Below, one piece after another: positions 1 through 7,331 of a stretch of DNA of 8,018 nucleotides (the stretch's first letter is position 1; each line of letters opens with the position of its first letter). Source of the stretch: CAYSCZ01 sp964429655 (lineage in GTDB: Bacteria > Bacteroidota > Bacteroidia > Cytophagales > Cyclobacteriaceae). A program made the translations under genes and the position numbers. The notes beneath the pieces are model-generated. The model ran no database searches and was not told the origin of the DNA. It saw only the letters and a program-made list of their open reading frames with translations. The stretch spans positions 1 through 8,018 of the forward strand of contig CAYSCZ010000094.1 in the NCBI GenBank assembly GCA_964429655.1. The letters run 5' to 3'.

Positions 1-672
1 GGTTTGAAATCCCTGAAATTGTACTGAGAAAGGCACTGGGAAAACACCCTAAGGTACAACAGGCCGTGTACAATCGGGATATGAACTTTGATTACTGCGT
101 TTCCCGGAAACTGGCTAAAAGCAACGCCAGTATTTACTGGGGTTTCCAGGGTAGCTGTTATGCCAGTTTACAGTCGGCAAATAAACAGGGAATGACTACC
201 ATTTGCGAACTAGCCACGGCACACGTAAAATCAGCCAAGAGAATATTAGGGGAAGAACAGGAGCTTCATCCCGAATGGGCCGATAGTATTGATAACCTGG
301 TATTCCCTCTCAAATACGAAAAAAGACTGGAAGAAGAGCCGAAGCGGGCTAATTATGTTATAGCTGCTTCGGAATTTACGAGAAAAACGTTGGTGGCGGA
401 TGGTGTGGATGAGCGCAAAAATTATCCAATTGCCTTTGGTTTTTGATATGGATCATATTCCTTATCAGGAAAAAAATTGATGGGTAAGGTAAATGATAAC
501 AAAAACCAACAGATAAATCAGAAGCTTTTATATACGATGTTCAGCAAAAAGCAGAAAAGATGGCAGAATCAGCATAAGAAATGTAAAATTAATAATGAAT
601 TGAAAGTGCTGGAAGAAACAAGCAGAACTATATATTGAAGCTATAAAAAAAATAAGTGCTCAAAAGAATTAA
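1..672 (+). pseudogene. Decayed GT4-like glycosyltransferase gene, 5' end outside the window
   Basis: The frame is open from base 3 and runs to TGA at 444-446. From base 3 to about 420 it aligns without gaps to residues 71-209 of the glycosyltransferase at 1935-3161. From the codon at 66 on, I count about 65 identities in 118 positions, including the shared YWGFQGSC, CEL-TAH and LHPEWADS blocks. At the A5 tract 417-421 one extra A shifts the frame. Removing it restores a match (KIIQLPLVFDMDHIPYQEK against KIHILPLGFDGSCIPFDPDK) until TGA at 478-480. The C-terminal domain, with its phosphate-binding R/K and E-x7-E motif, is then absent. Two C-terminal scraps follow: one frame at about 510-578 ending VQQKAEKMAESA-stop, and another at 604-672 reading KCWKKQAELYIEAIKKIS, which looks like a typical GT4 tail. 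Compared with the paralogue roughly 400 bases are missing. What is seen is a frameshift, a deletion and several stops, so an active enzyme is very unlikely. Confidence 0.8.
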
Positions 673-684
673 GTAATTGTACTA

Positions 685-1938
685 ATGATTGCAATAATCG
701 GCTCAGGCATATCCGGAGTATCAGTTGGAAAATTGTTGACTGAACAAAATAAAGAAGTAATAATTTACGAGAAAAAGAAGAAACCCGGTGGTTTAATATC
801 CTGCGACCATGTAGAAGGTAACCTTTTCCATAAAGTGGGTGGCCATGTATTCAATTCCAAAAACCAGGCGGTACTTGATTGGTTCTGGAAGCATTTCAAC
901 AAAGAAAATGAATTCATTAAAGCCAAAAGAAATGCTAAAATTTGGATGAATAACCATTACCTGGGTTACCCTCTTGAAAACTACCTCTACCTGTTGGATT
1001 CTGAGCTGCTACCAACGATCATAGAAGAGTTACTTGATCTTGATAAAAAACCTTATCGGGACCCGTTTTCGTGGCCTCATTTTGAGGCCTTCTTGAAAGG
1101 AAACTTTGGTGAAACATTGTACAAACTTTATTTCAAGCCTTATAATGAAAAAATCTGGAAAACAGACCTAAGTACGGTTCCCATGCATTGGCTGGAAGGT
1201 AAACTGCCCATGCCTAATTACAGGCAGATTATCCTGAGTAATATCCTGCAAAAAGAAGAAGGGGATATGGTGCACAGTTCATTTTTTTATCCAAAACAAG
1301 GCGGGTCACAATTTATCATTGACAGACTTTCACAGGGGTTAGATATTCGCAGCAATGCTTCGGTGGATCGGATAAATAAGGTGGGAGACCAGTGGAAAAT
1401 CCAGGGCCAGCTTTTTGACCATGTTGTGTACACAGGAGATATACGTCAGCTCCCGGGTATCCTGGAGCAAGAGCAATCTTCTGACCTGCCATCGCTGGAT
1501 AAGCAACATTTCCGTTCCAATGGCACCTCCAACGTATTATGCTATACTGACCCGACAGACCTGAGCTGGCTTTACTTACCAGACCCGGAATTGCATTGCC
1601 ATCGGATTATCTACACCGGAAACTTTAGCCCGAACAATAATGCTGATCCTGCACGGCCATCCTGTGTGGTGGAGTTTTCCGGCAAAGCGGACAGGCAGGT
1701 GATGCTGGAAGACCTCAAAAAGCTTCCGGGCAACCTGGAGCCCATTGCGTTTAACTATGAGCCCAACAGTTACGTCATCCAGGAGGCTAAAACAAGAGAA
1801 GTTGTTTCTTCCTTAAAATCTGAACTTTCACCTTTAAACTTCCACCTTTTAGGGCGCTTTTCAGAATGGGAATATTACAATATGGATAAATGCATGGAGC
1901 ATGCATTTAAATTACTCAATACCATCAACAAGTCTTGA
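685..1938 (+). CDS. FAD-dependent oxidoreductase, UDP-galactopyranose mutase-like
   Basis: This is a 417-residue soluble flavoprotein. A Rossmann dinucleotide-binding motif, GSGISG, lies at residues 6-11, an acidic residue (E29) ends the second strand, and GG follows at 35-36. Further blocks recall UDP-galactopyranose mutase: GGHVF at 52-56, PYNEKIW at 152-158, YPKQGGSQFI at 202-211, and a C-terminal GRFSEWEYYNMD at 390-401, which resembles the mutase flavin/substrate signature GR-x4-Y-x-Y-x-DM. The mutase family converts UDP-galactopyranose to UDP-galactofuranose in the cytoplasm, which would suit a polysaccharide cluster. The LPVR arginine that I recall from bacterial mutases reads LPMP here (174-177), so a different sugar-nucleotide substrate or another amine-oxidase-fold reaction is possible. 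ATG at 685 is the natural start because the Rossmann strand begins at once; there is no Shine-Dalgarno sequence. The gene overlaps the next one by four bases. The family call is firm, the exact reaction is not. Confidence 0.8.
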   Translation: MIAIIGSGISGVSVGKLLTEQNKEVIIYEKKKKPGGLISCDHVEGNLFHKVGGHVFNSKNQAVLDWFWKHFNKENEFIKAKRNAKIWMNNHYLGYPLENYLYLLDSELLPTIIEELLDLDKKPYRDPFSWPHFEAFLKGNFGETLYKLYFKPYNEKIWKTDLSTVPMHWLEGKLPMPNYRQIILSNILQKEEGDMVHSSFFYPKQGGSQFIIDRLSQGLDIRSNASVDRINKVGDQWKIQGQLFDHVVYTGDIRQLPGILEQEQSSDLPSLDKQHFRSNGTSNVLCYTDPTDLSWLYLPDPELHCHRIIYTGNFSPNNNADPARPSCVVEFSGKADRQVMLEDLKKLPGNLEPIAFNYEPNSYVIQEAKTREVVSSLKSELSPLNFHLLGRFSEWEYYNMDKCMEHAFKLLNTINKS

Positions 1939-3161
1939 AAGTAATCCTCTCTCATGCCGGCAAGCAGCATAGCTATCACGTTGCAAACGCCCTTGATAAA
2001 TTGGGATCTTTGGAACGTTATTACACCAGTGGTTATGTCACATGGCCATGGTTACAAACCTGGGCTGCAAAAAATCCTCATAACCCCTTAAACAAACGTT
2101 TTCATTATCAGCTAAACGCAAATAAAGTTGTCTCCAACTGGTCTTTTGAATTAAAAGAAAAAATACTGTTAAAAATCTACGGATCAGGCGATAAAGTACA
2201 AAATGCAATTTATCAAAGAGATGCTCATTTTGATCGATACATAGCCGGGCAACTTAGGAAGGAAAAATTTGACCTTTACTGGGGATTTCAGGGAAGTTGC
2301 CTGGAAAGCCTAAAAATGGCAAATAAACAATTTAAAAAGTCTGTATGTGAACTATCTACCGCACATATAACCGAGGCAAAACTTATTTTGGGTGAAGAAA
2401 AAAAACTGCACCCGGAATGGGCTGATAGTTTTGATAACTTACAATTTCCTGAATCCTATCAGGATAGACTGGAACAGGAACCAGTAGAAGCTAAGAAAGT
2501 ATTGGCGGCCTCAGGGTTTACCAAAAATTCATTGGTCAAAGCTGGTATTGATCCGGCCAAAATCCATATCTTACCATTGGGATTTGATGGTTCATGTATA
2601 CCTTTTGATCCGGATAAAATCATCCCATATAAAAATCGACCATTACAAATATTATATGCCGGCCGGATTACCCAACGAAAAGGTATTAAATATTTACTCG
2701 AAACCATGAAAAATATTGGTTATAATAATGGCGTGGCGTTAGATATTATAGGTTTTATACATGGGTCAGGGCATGCGATAAAACCCTATAAAAAATATTT
2801 CAAACATTTATCGCCAGTCGCTCAGGCAGAATTATTCAAAAAATATCAGCAGTACGACGCATTGGTACTTCCCTCCGTCTTTGAGGGTTTTGGTCTTGTT
2901 ATCATTGAAGCCATGGCTGCCGGACTACCGGTAATTACAACGAATCATACCATCGGGCCAGACATTATTGAAAATGACATAAATGGTTATATAGTGCCAA
3001 TAAGAGATGCTATAGCACTTGAAGATGCCATCGTGCGTTTGGCAAATAAAAAACCCGATGAACTAAAAAACATGAAAATTAAAGCGCATGACAAAGCAAT
3101 GAATTTTACATGGGATGAATATTCAGTTCGACTTAAAAAATTTCTTGAAAGTGCAAATTGA
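1935..3161 (+). CDS. GT4-family glycosyltransferase (GT-B fold), intact paralogue of the broken gene at 1-672
   Basis: This 408-residue cytoplasmic glycosyltransferase should use a nucleotide-sugar donor to extend a lipid-linked oligosaccharide; donor and acceptor cannot be read from sequence. The N-terminal acceptor domain begins MKVILSHAGKQHSYHVANAL. The C-terminal donor domain carries ILYAGRITQRKGIKYLL (239-255), whose R244 and K249 fit the phosphate-binding pair of GT4 enzymes, and VLPSVFEGFGLVIIEAMAAG (311-330) with the E-x7-E pair E317/E325. Length is normal for the family. The start is TTG at 1935, overlapping the TGA of the preceding gene (TTGA). No ATG lies nearby, and the first strand of the GT-B fold begins directly after this codon. 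The overlap implies translational coupling to the mutase-like gene. Residues 71-228 match the pseudogene at 1-672, so the two are tandem paralogues separated only by the flavoprotein gene. Confidence 0.92.
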   Translation: MKVILSHAGKQHSYHVANALDKLGSLERYYTSGYVTWPWLQTWAAKNPHNPLNKRFHYQLNANKVVSNWSFELKEKILLKIYGSGDKVQNAIYQRDAHFDRYIAGQLRKEKFDLYWGFQGSCLESLKMANKQFKKSVCELSTAHITEAKLILGEEKKLHPEWADSFDNLQFPESYQDRLEQEPVEAKKVLAASGFTKNSLVKAGIDPAKIHILPLGFDGSCIPFDPDKIIPYKNRPLQILYAGRITQRKGIKYLLETMKNIGYNNGVALDIIGFIHGSGHAIKPYKKYFKHLSPVAQAELFKKYQQYDALVLPSVFEGFGLVIIEAMAAGLPVITTNHTIGPDIIENDINGYIVPIRDAIALEDAIVRLANKKPDELKNMKIKAHDKAMNFTWDEYSVRLKKFLESAN

Positions 3162-3166
3162 AAGTG
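3145..3166 (+). repeat. Nine-base direct repeat TTGAAAGTG at a gene junction
   Basis: TTGAAAGTG occurs at 3145-3153 and again at 3158-3166, 13 bases apart, across the stop of the glycosyltransferase gene. The first copy supplies the TTG start proposed for the sulfotransferase. The second forms a TTGA overlap with the upstream stop but opens a frame that closes after nine codons. The first copy also lies in a ten-base string, TCTTGAAAGT, shared with the TTG start region at 1933-1942. It may be a small duplication or chance in A-rich DNA. Confidence 0.35.
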
Positions 3167-3936
3167 AATATCTTTCCAAATCTGTAGGTGCTCCTATCCT
3201 AATAATTAGTCATCCTAGGTCAGGAACTCATCTTACGATTGACTCCCTGAGACGGCAATTTGAAGAGTGTAAATCTTATAAATACCCATTTGAAACCCAA
3301 AGCCATTTATACCTTCCAATTGAAGGATTTCTGGAAAAAATAGATAGAAAAAGACTTACTGAGAGAAAGGCTTTAAAAATTATACAAAGACCCCAACGTC
3401 CAATAATCAAGATGCATACTTAATCATGGGATATTCTTCATAAAAAATATCCGGAATGGATGAAATGGATAAAAGAATTTGGCAAAATAATCTTTGTTTA
3501 TCGTGAGGTGGATTCAGTAATGAAGTCCTTTTATTCTTATGCTCAAACATTTTCACATGCTGCAGATGTTCCAATCACTGATTTTATCCGGCAGGAATAT
3601 TGTGGAAGAAGAAGCAGGCCTGCCTACTGGGCTGAAATGATCAAGGAATGGACAAATAAAAATGATGTTTTAAGTCTTCATTATAATGATCTCATTGAGT
3701 ATCCTGAAAGAGCATTAAATCGAATGGATAGATTTCTGGATATTAAGCCGTTATTTAAAAGTCCCATATTGCCCAAACCTCCCAAAAGTTTGAATCATTA
3801 TAGATTGGAAAGAATATTTTCCACTAACCCTCAATCAACAGCTATTCTTGGGTCCGGTAATTCAGAAAAACCACGGCTCAGTGAGCAGGACATAAAATTC
3901 ATTAGGTCAGAAGTCAGTGCCATTTTAGATGATTAA
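3145..3936 (+). pseudogene. PAPS-dependent sulfotransferase, reading frame interrupted by one in-frame TAA
   Basis: Two open stretches, up to 3423 and from 3424 to 3936, lie in the same frame and are separated only by TAA at 3421-3423. Together they make one sulfotransferase of about 263 residues. The first part holds HPRSGTH (3211-3231), the loop that binds the 5'-phosphosulfate of PAPS. The second part holds YREVDSVMKSFY, with R (3502-3504) and S (3526-3528) eight residues apart, the spacing of the classical 3'-phosphate-binding motif. Such enzymes move sulfate from PAPS to a hydroxyl, here presumably on a sugar. No other defect is visible, so the lesion is recent, is a sequencing error, or is bypassed. 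The residue at the stop sits in KMHT-stop-SWDIL. A fragment starting at ATG 3460 would lack the 5' loop and be inactive. The gene start is uncertain: TTG 3145 (chosen), GTG 3151 and ATG 3115 (47-base overlap with the upstream gene) are all in frame. Confidence 0.8.
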
Positions 3937-3948
3937 ACGCCCTATTCT

Positions 3949-4986
3949 ATGAAAACAATGCTTATAATCTGGGATAGAGCAGGTCATTATCATTTAGCAA
4001 GATGGCGGTTTTTAAAAAAAGAAATGGGGGCAGAGAATGTACACCTGGCTAATCTTGGTTTCTCAGACTCTCTTTATAAATGGGCTGTTGAAGAAAACCA
4101 ACATATACATCAACTTTCTGACAAATCTGTTGACCAATTTGATTTATTGACAAGGATTTATCGATTTCTACATCTTATTAATCAATTTGAGGTTTTGGCG
4201 GTTGCAGGCTATGGCCGCCCGGAGTACGTATTATTTTTGATTATTTCCAGGATCAAAAAGAAAAAAGTGATACTCTTTGCAGAATCCTGGTATCCGGGAA
4301 ACAGATTATTTGATCTGATGAAAGGAAAAATGCTTAACCTTCTGGCAGACAAATTTTTTGTTTCCGGCCAGCGTGCCAAAGATCATTTTATTAAAAACCT
4401 AAAGGTCTTATCAAAAAAAATATCCAAAGGATACTCAGTGGTAGATAACCATCACTTTGCAAAAGAAAAATTAGATATTAACCCTCTGAATTACACGCCT
4501 TACATACTGTGCGTAGCCCGATACAGTCAGGAAAAGAACCTTATCACCCTGATTAAGGCTTACAGGGAATCCAAACGTTTCAAACAATGGAAATTGGTGC
4601 TTATTGGGGATGGTCCGCAATATGGGGAATTAAAAGAAATCATTGATAGGGATGGTGAATGGATTATCCTGGCCGGATGGAAATCATATGAAGAACTACC
4701 GGCCTGGTATCAACAGGCAAAACTTTTAGTGCTGCCCAGTACTTTCGAGCCCTGGGGATTAGTGGTAAATGAAGCACTGGCCGCAGGTTGTCCCGTAATA
4801 GTGTCCAGTGCATGTGGATGCGTGGATGATCTATTTGTTAATGGTAAACAATTTATCTTTGACCCTTATAACGAAAACGAACTTATTACATTATTGGAGC
4901 GGGAGCCTGATGTGATGGTTGACATCAATAAGCTGCCGGATTGTGAAGATTGGGCAAAAAGTATAGTTAAAATGTGCAGAGCATGA
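3949..4986 (+). CDS. GT4-family glycosyltransferase
   Basis: This is a 345-residue cytoplasmic GT-B glycosyltransferase for the polysaccharide repeat unit. The N-terminal domain opens MLIIWDRAGHYHLARWR, and its middle contains AVAGYGRPEYVLF (84-96), the usual step where the acceptor domain names the neighbouring chain. The donor domain carries YILCVARYSQEKNLITLI (185-202), with R191 and K196 as the expected phosphate contacts, and VLPSTFEPWGLVVNEALAAG (261-280), with E267/E275 forming the E-x7-E motif. The FEPWGLVVNEA form is common in Bacteroidota polysaccharide clusters (recalled, not searched). It is not closely similar to the paralogue pair further upstream. ATG at 3949 lies 12 bases after the sulfotransferase stop, with no Shine-Dalgarno sequence between. 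Its stop overlaps the next start as ATGA. Family assignment is secure; the linkage made is unknown. Confidence 0.92.
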   Translation: MKTMLIIWDRAGHYHLARWRFLKKEMGAENVHLANLGFSDSLYKWAVEENQHIHQLSDKSVDQFDLLTRIYRFLHLINQFEVLAVAGYGRPEYVLFLIISRIKKKKVILFAESWYPGNRLFDLMKGKMLNLLADKFFVSGQRAKDHFIKNLKVLSKKISKGYSVVDNHHFAKEKLDINPLNYTPYILCVARYSQEKNLITLIKAYRESKRFKQWKLVLIGDGPQYGELKEIIDRDGEWIILAGWKSYEELPAWYQQAKLLVLPSTFEPWGLVVNEALAAGCPVIVSSACGCVDDLFVNGKQFIFDPYNENELITLLEREPDVMVDINKLPDCEDWAKSIVKMCRA

Positions 4987-6296
4987 GAATAACATTTGAG
5001 GAACAGATGATGGTTCTATTGATATCAGGTATATGCTTGTATATCATCTTTTCTAATTACATAAATAAAGACCGGATCAAATTTTGGTCTCCACTAACCA
5101 TGGTTAGTGTTGTTTTCATATACTATACAGTTATTGGCCCTTTATTTACATTGAATTCAGGATTGACTTTCTATCGATTAATGGATCACAGGGAGTATTT
5201 TATGGATGGTTGGAAAGGATCATTAATTTCACTTGTGTTTATACTGATTGGGTTCAATTTCATAAAAAAGCCAATTGATAAATCCCTTGCTCGTATAGAA
5301 AATCAAAGATTAGATTATGTAAGATTGGGCAAGCAACTGTTTATCATAGTAATCGCATGTATTGTTTTGCTCGTGGGTGCAGGAGGTCTTGTCAATCAAT
5401 TGAGCGTGGTGGATTCAACCGGTGGCTCTTTATTTAGAGGCCAGGGTACATTAAAAGGTTATCTAATTAATAGCATCAATGTCCTTATAGGAGTTTGTTG
5501 CCTATTCTTGGTGATTTACCTCCGCAAAGGTAGGTACTTACCCTGGCTGATTTTTATAGTCGTATTTGCATTGGCCGTATTTACCAAGCAGGGATTTAGA
5601 TGGCGTATACTTGTCCTGGGACTAAGTTTGGCATCGACGTACTTCATTATCTATAAAAAGAAAGTGCCTTTGATTCCTGCCATTGCTGCCTCTATAGTAG
5701 GTATCATGATCATGGGATTTATACAAATGACCCGGACATATGGAACCGGCCTTAAATTAAACAAACAAGAAAATATAGACTCTGGATCATTATTAGAGAC
5801 CGGGTTTGGAGAATCTTCTGTTTTTATGACCACCGGTTTATTATTAGCTGATATCGATTCAAAGGATTTCATAGGGTTTGATCCCCTCTTTCAAACCATT
5901 GTCTTTCCGATACCGCGTGTCTTATGGCCGGGGAAGCCCTCAGGCGATTATATTTCAATTTATGAGAATCTATACTACCTTAAATCCGATCTGGGCAAAG
6001 GTGTAGCTGTCTTAAATTTTGGGGAATACTACTTGATGTTTGGTTACCCGGGAATTATAGTTTTCAGCATTTTATTGGGATACTTATTTAAAAAAACATG
6101 GATCTGGTTCTTAAGCAACAAAGACAATCCGATAGCAGTAATAACCTATACTATTTTTTTTGGATACATCTATGTTATACTATCCAGAGGATACCTTCCC
6201 CAGGTGGTAATGATATTTGCTTTTACCGTATTCCCGATGTATTACGTATTCAAGAGGAACAGCCGGAAGCGCCAGCATCAATTAAGTTATAAGTAG
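4983..6296 (+). CDS. Wzy-type O-antigen/repeat-unit polymerase, integral membrane protein
   Basis: This is a 437-residue inner-membrane protein with about eleven hydrophobic segments, near residues 8-25, 37-55, 79-96, 117-135, 160-180, 186-200, 207-224, 228-248, 350-370, 385-402 and 405-424. A long extracytoplasmic-type loop (about 250-345) contains the MTRTYG and FPIPRVLWPGKPSG blocks. The last is characteristic, from memory, of the O-ag_pol_Wzy family, in which loop arginines act in repeat-unit transfer. The expected role is to join lipid-linked repeat units after flipping, in a Wzx/Wzy pathway. The start is placed at ATG 4983, which overlaps the upstream stop as ATGA. A GTG nine bases earlier (4974) is also in frame but less likely. 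The C-terminus is basic (KRNSRKRQ), as expected for a cytoplasmic tail. No flippase is present in the window, so it should lie elsewhere in the cluster. Confidence 0.88.
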   Translation: MRITFEEQMMVLLISGICLYIIFSNYINKDRIKFWSPLTMVSVVFIYYTVIGPLFTLNSGLTFYRLMDHREYFMDGWKGSLISLVFILIGFNFIKKPIDKSLARIENQRLDYVRLGKQLFIIVIACIVLLVGAGGLVNQLSVVDSTGGSLFRGQGTLKGYLINSINVLIGVCCLFLVIYLRKGRYLPWLIFIVVFALAVFTKQGFRWRILVLGLSLASTYFIIYKKKVPLIPAIAASIVGIMIMGFIQMTRTYGTGLKLNKQENIDSGSLLETGFGESSVFMTTGLLLADIDSKDFIGFDPLFQTIVFPIPRVLWPGKPSGDYISIYENLYYLKSDLGKGVAVLNFGEYYLMFGYPGIIVFSILLGYLFKKTWIWFLSNKDNPIAVITYTIFFGYIYVILSRGYLPQVVMIFAFTVFPMYYVFKRNSRKRQHQLSYK

Positions 6297-6299
6297 CCA

Positions 6300-7331
6300 T
6301 TGAAAATATATCATTTAATTGATAATTCCGATCAAATTAATTTCGGTATCTATAATGCAGCCTTGGAACCGACCATTTTTTCAAGCCATGAACATTATGC
6401 ATGGGCTCAGCTGGGCTCTCCTATCGATTCCTTTAGTCACTACAAGATTCAGTTGGTCAACGATGTTTCACTGGCTGATTTAGGTCCTGGAAATTCCATT
6501 ATTGTATCTCACGGTTGTTGGATGCATCCCTCTAAAATACTGTTACAGGCTTCAAAAAGAAGAATCAAAACAATTTATACACCACATGGCATGTTAGAAC
6601 CCTGGAGCTTGGCCAATAAAAAATTAAAAAAGAATATCTATTATCAACTCTTTGAAAAACGATACGCCAAGTCTGCAACGCTAATCAGGGGGGTAAGCAA
6701 ACCAGAAACAGAAAGATTAAAATCCAAATTTCCGAATTCCCGGGTAATCCATATCCCCAATGGTGCTAAAATTCAAAATTCAACAATAACATTCAATAAG
6801 CCTTTTAAAGTAGTGTTTTTATCCCGTTTACATCACAAAAAAGGCCTATTGCCCTTGGTACATGCATGGAGTAAGTGGAACCCTGATCCGGATGAATGGC
6901 AACTTAAAATTGCAGGACCCGATGAAGGCGAATTGGAAAAGATAAGACCCTTTTTAGGGGAATCAATTGATTATTTAGGCCCTCAATTTGGTTCAGATAA
7001 AAATAAGTTACTAACCTCTGCCCATTTCTTTGCCCTTCCTTCTCACAGCGAAGGATTCCCAACAAGTGTGGTTGAGGGCATTGGTCATGGGTTAATTCCT
7101 TTAATAAGTCATGGATGTAACTTTCCGGAAGTTTTTGAGCAAAAATGTGGATGGAATATAGAACCTACTATAGACCAAATACTAAATACATTTATACATC
7201 TTCAGAAGGTTACAATCAATGCTTTGCAAGAAAAATCAAATAGATCTTTAAGCTTGGCAAAAAACTATGATTTAAAAGTTATTAGCCAAGAACTAGACAA
7301 GCTCTATCAGAAACTATCAGATGAAAACTGA
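6300..7331 (+). CDS. GT4-family glycosyltransferase with a TPHGMLEPW acceptor-domain motif
   Basis: This 343-residue cytoplasmic GT-B enzyme should add one sugar to the repeat unit. The N-terminal domain contains VSHGCW (69-74) and TPHGMLEPWSL (94-104), a block recurrent in GT4 enzymes of colanic-acid-like clusters (recalled). The donor domain shows VVFLSRLHHKKGLLPLVHAW (171-190), with R176 and K180/K181 as phosphate contacts, and ALPSHSEGFPTSVVEGIGHG (245-264), whose E251/E259 pair forms E-x7-E. The start is TTG at 6300, only three bases after the TAG of the polymerase gene and in the same frame (TAG CCA TTG). No ATG is near, and the protein begins with the expected first strand (KIYHLI). 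Ribosomes finishing the polymerase could restart directly. The 3' end overlaps the acetyltransferase gene by 11 bases. Confidence 0.9.
   Translation: MKIYHLIDNSDQINFGIYNAALEPTIFSSHEHYAWAQLGSPIDSFSHYKIQLVNDVSLADLGPGNSIIVSHGCWMHPSKILLQASKRRIKTIYTPHGMLEPWSLANKKLKKNIYYQLFEKRYAKSATLIRGVSKPETERLKSKFPNSRVIHIPNGAKIQNSTITFNKPFKVVFLSRLHHKKGLLPLVHAWSKWNPDPDEWQLKIAGPDEGELEKIRPFLGESIDYLGPQFGSDKNKLLTSAHFFALPSHSEGFPTSVVEGIGHGLIPLISHGCNFPEVFEQKCGWNIEPTIDQILNTFIHLQKVTINALQEKSNRSLSLAKNYDLKVISQELDKLYQKLSDEN

Noticed and set aside
480..638. Small ATG-started open frame of 52 codons whose ATG overlaps a TGA (TGATG)
   Set aside because: It is low-complexity and rich in Lys, Asn and Gln, and lies in the debris of the broken glycosyltransferase. 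The other two frames there show GT4-like C-terminal scraps, so this is an accidental frame.
447..684. Promoter for the mutase-like gene in the space before 685
   Set aside because: No clear Bacteroidota-type TTTG and TAnnTTTG pair was seen at suitable spacing, and most of the stretch is explained as gene debris.
2459..2707. Minus-strand open frame of 82 codons
   Set aside because: It lies wholly inside the well-supported glycosyltransferase gene, antisense to its donor domain, and shows no recognisable motif.
3158..3187. TTG at 3158, overlapping the upstream stop as TTGA, as the sulfotransferase start
   Set aside because: This frame closes at TAG after nine codons and is not the frame that carries HPRSGTH.
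5651..5872. Minus-strand open frame of 73 codons
   Set aside because: It is antisense to the polymerase gene and mirrors its hydrophobic codons; no sign of an independent gene.
6098..6292. Plus-strand open frame of 64 codons overlapping the end of the polymerase gene
   Set aside because: It is the shifted frame of the last membrane segments of the polymerase, with no family features.
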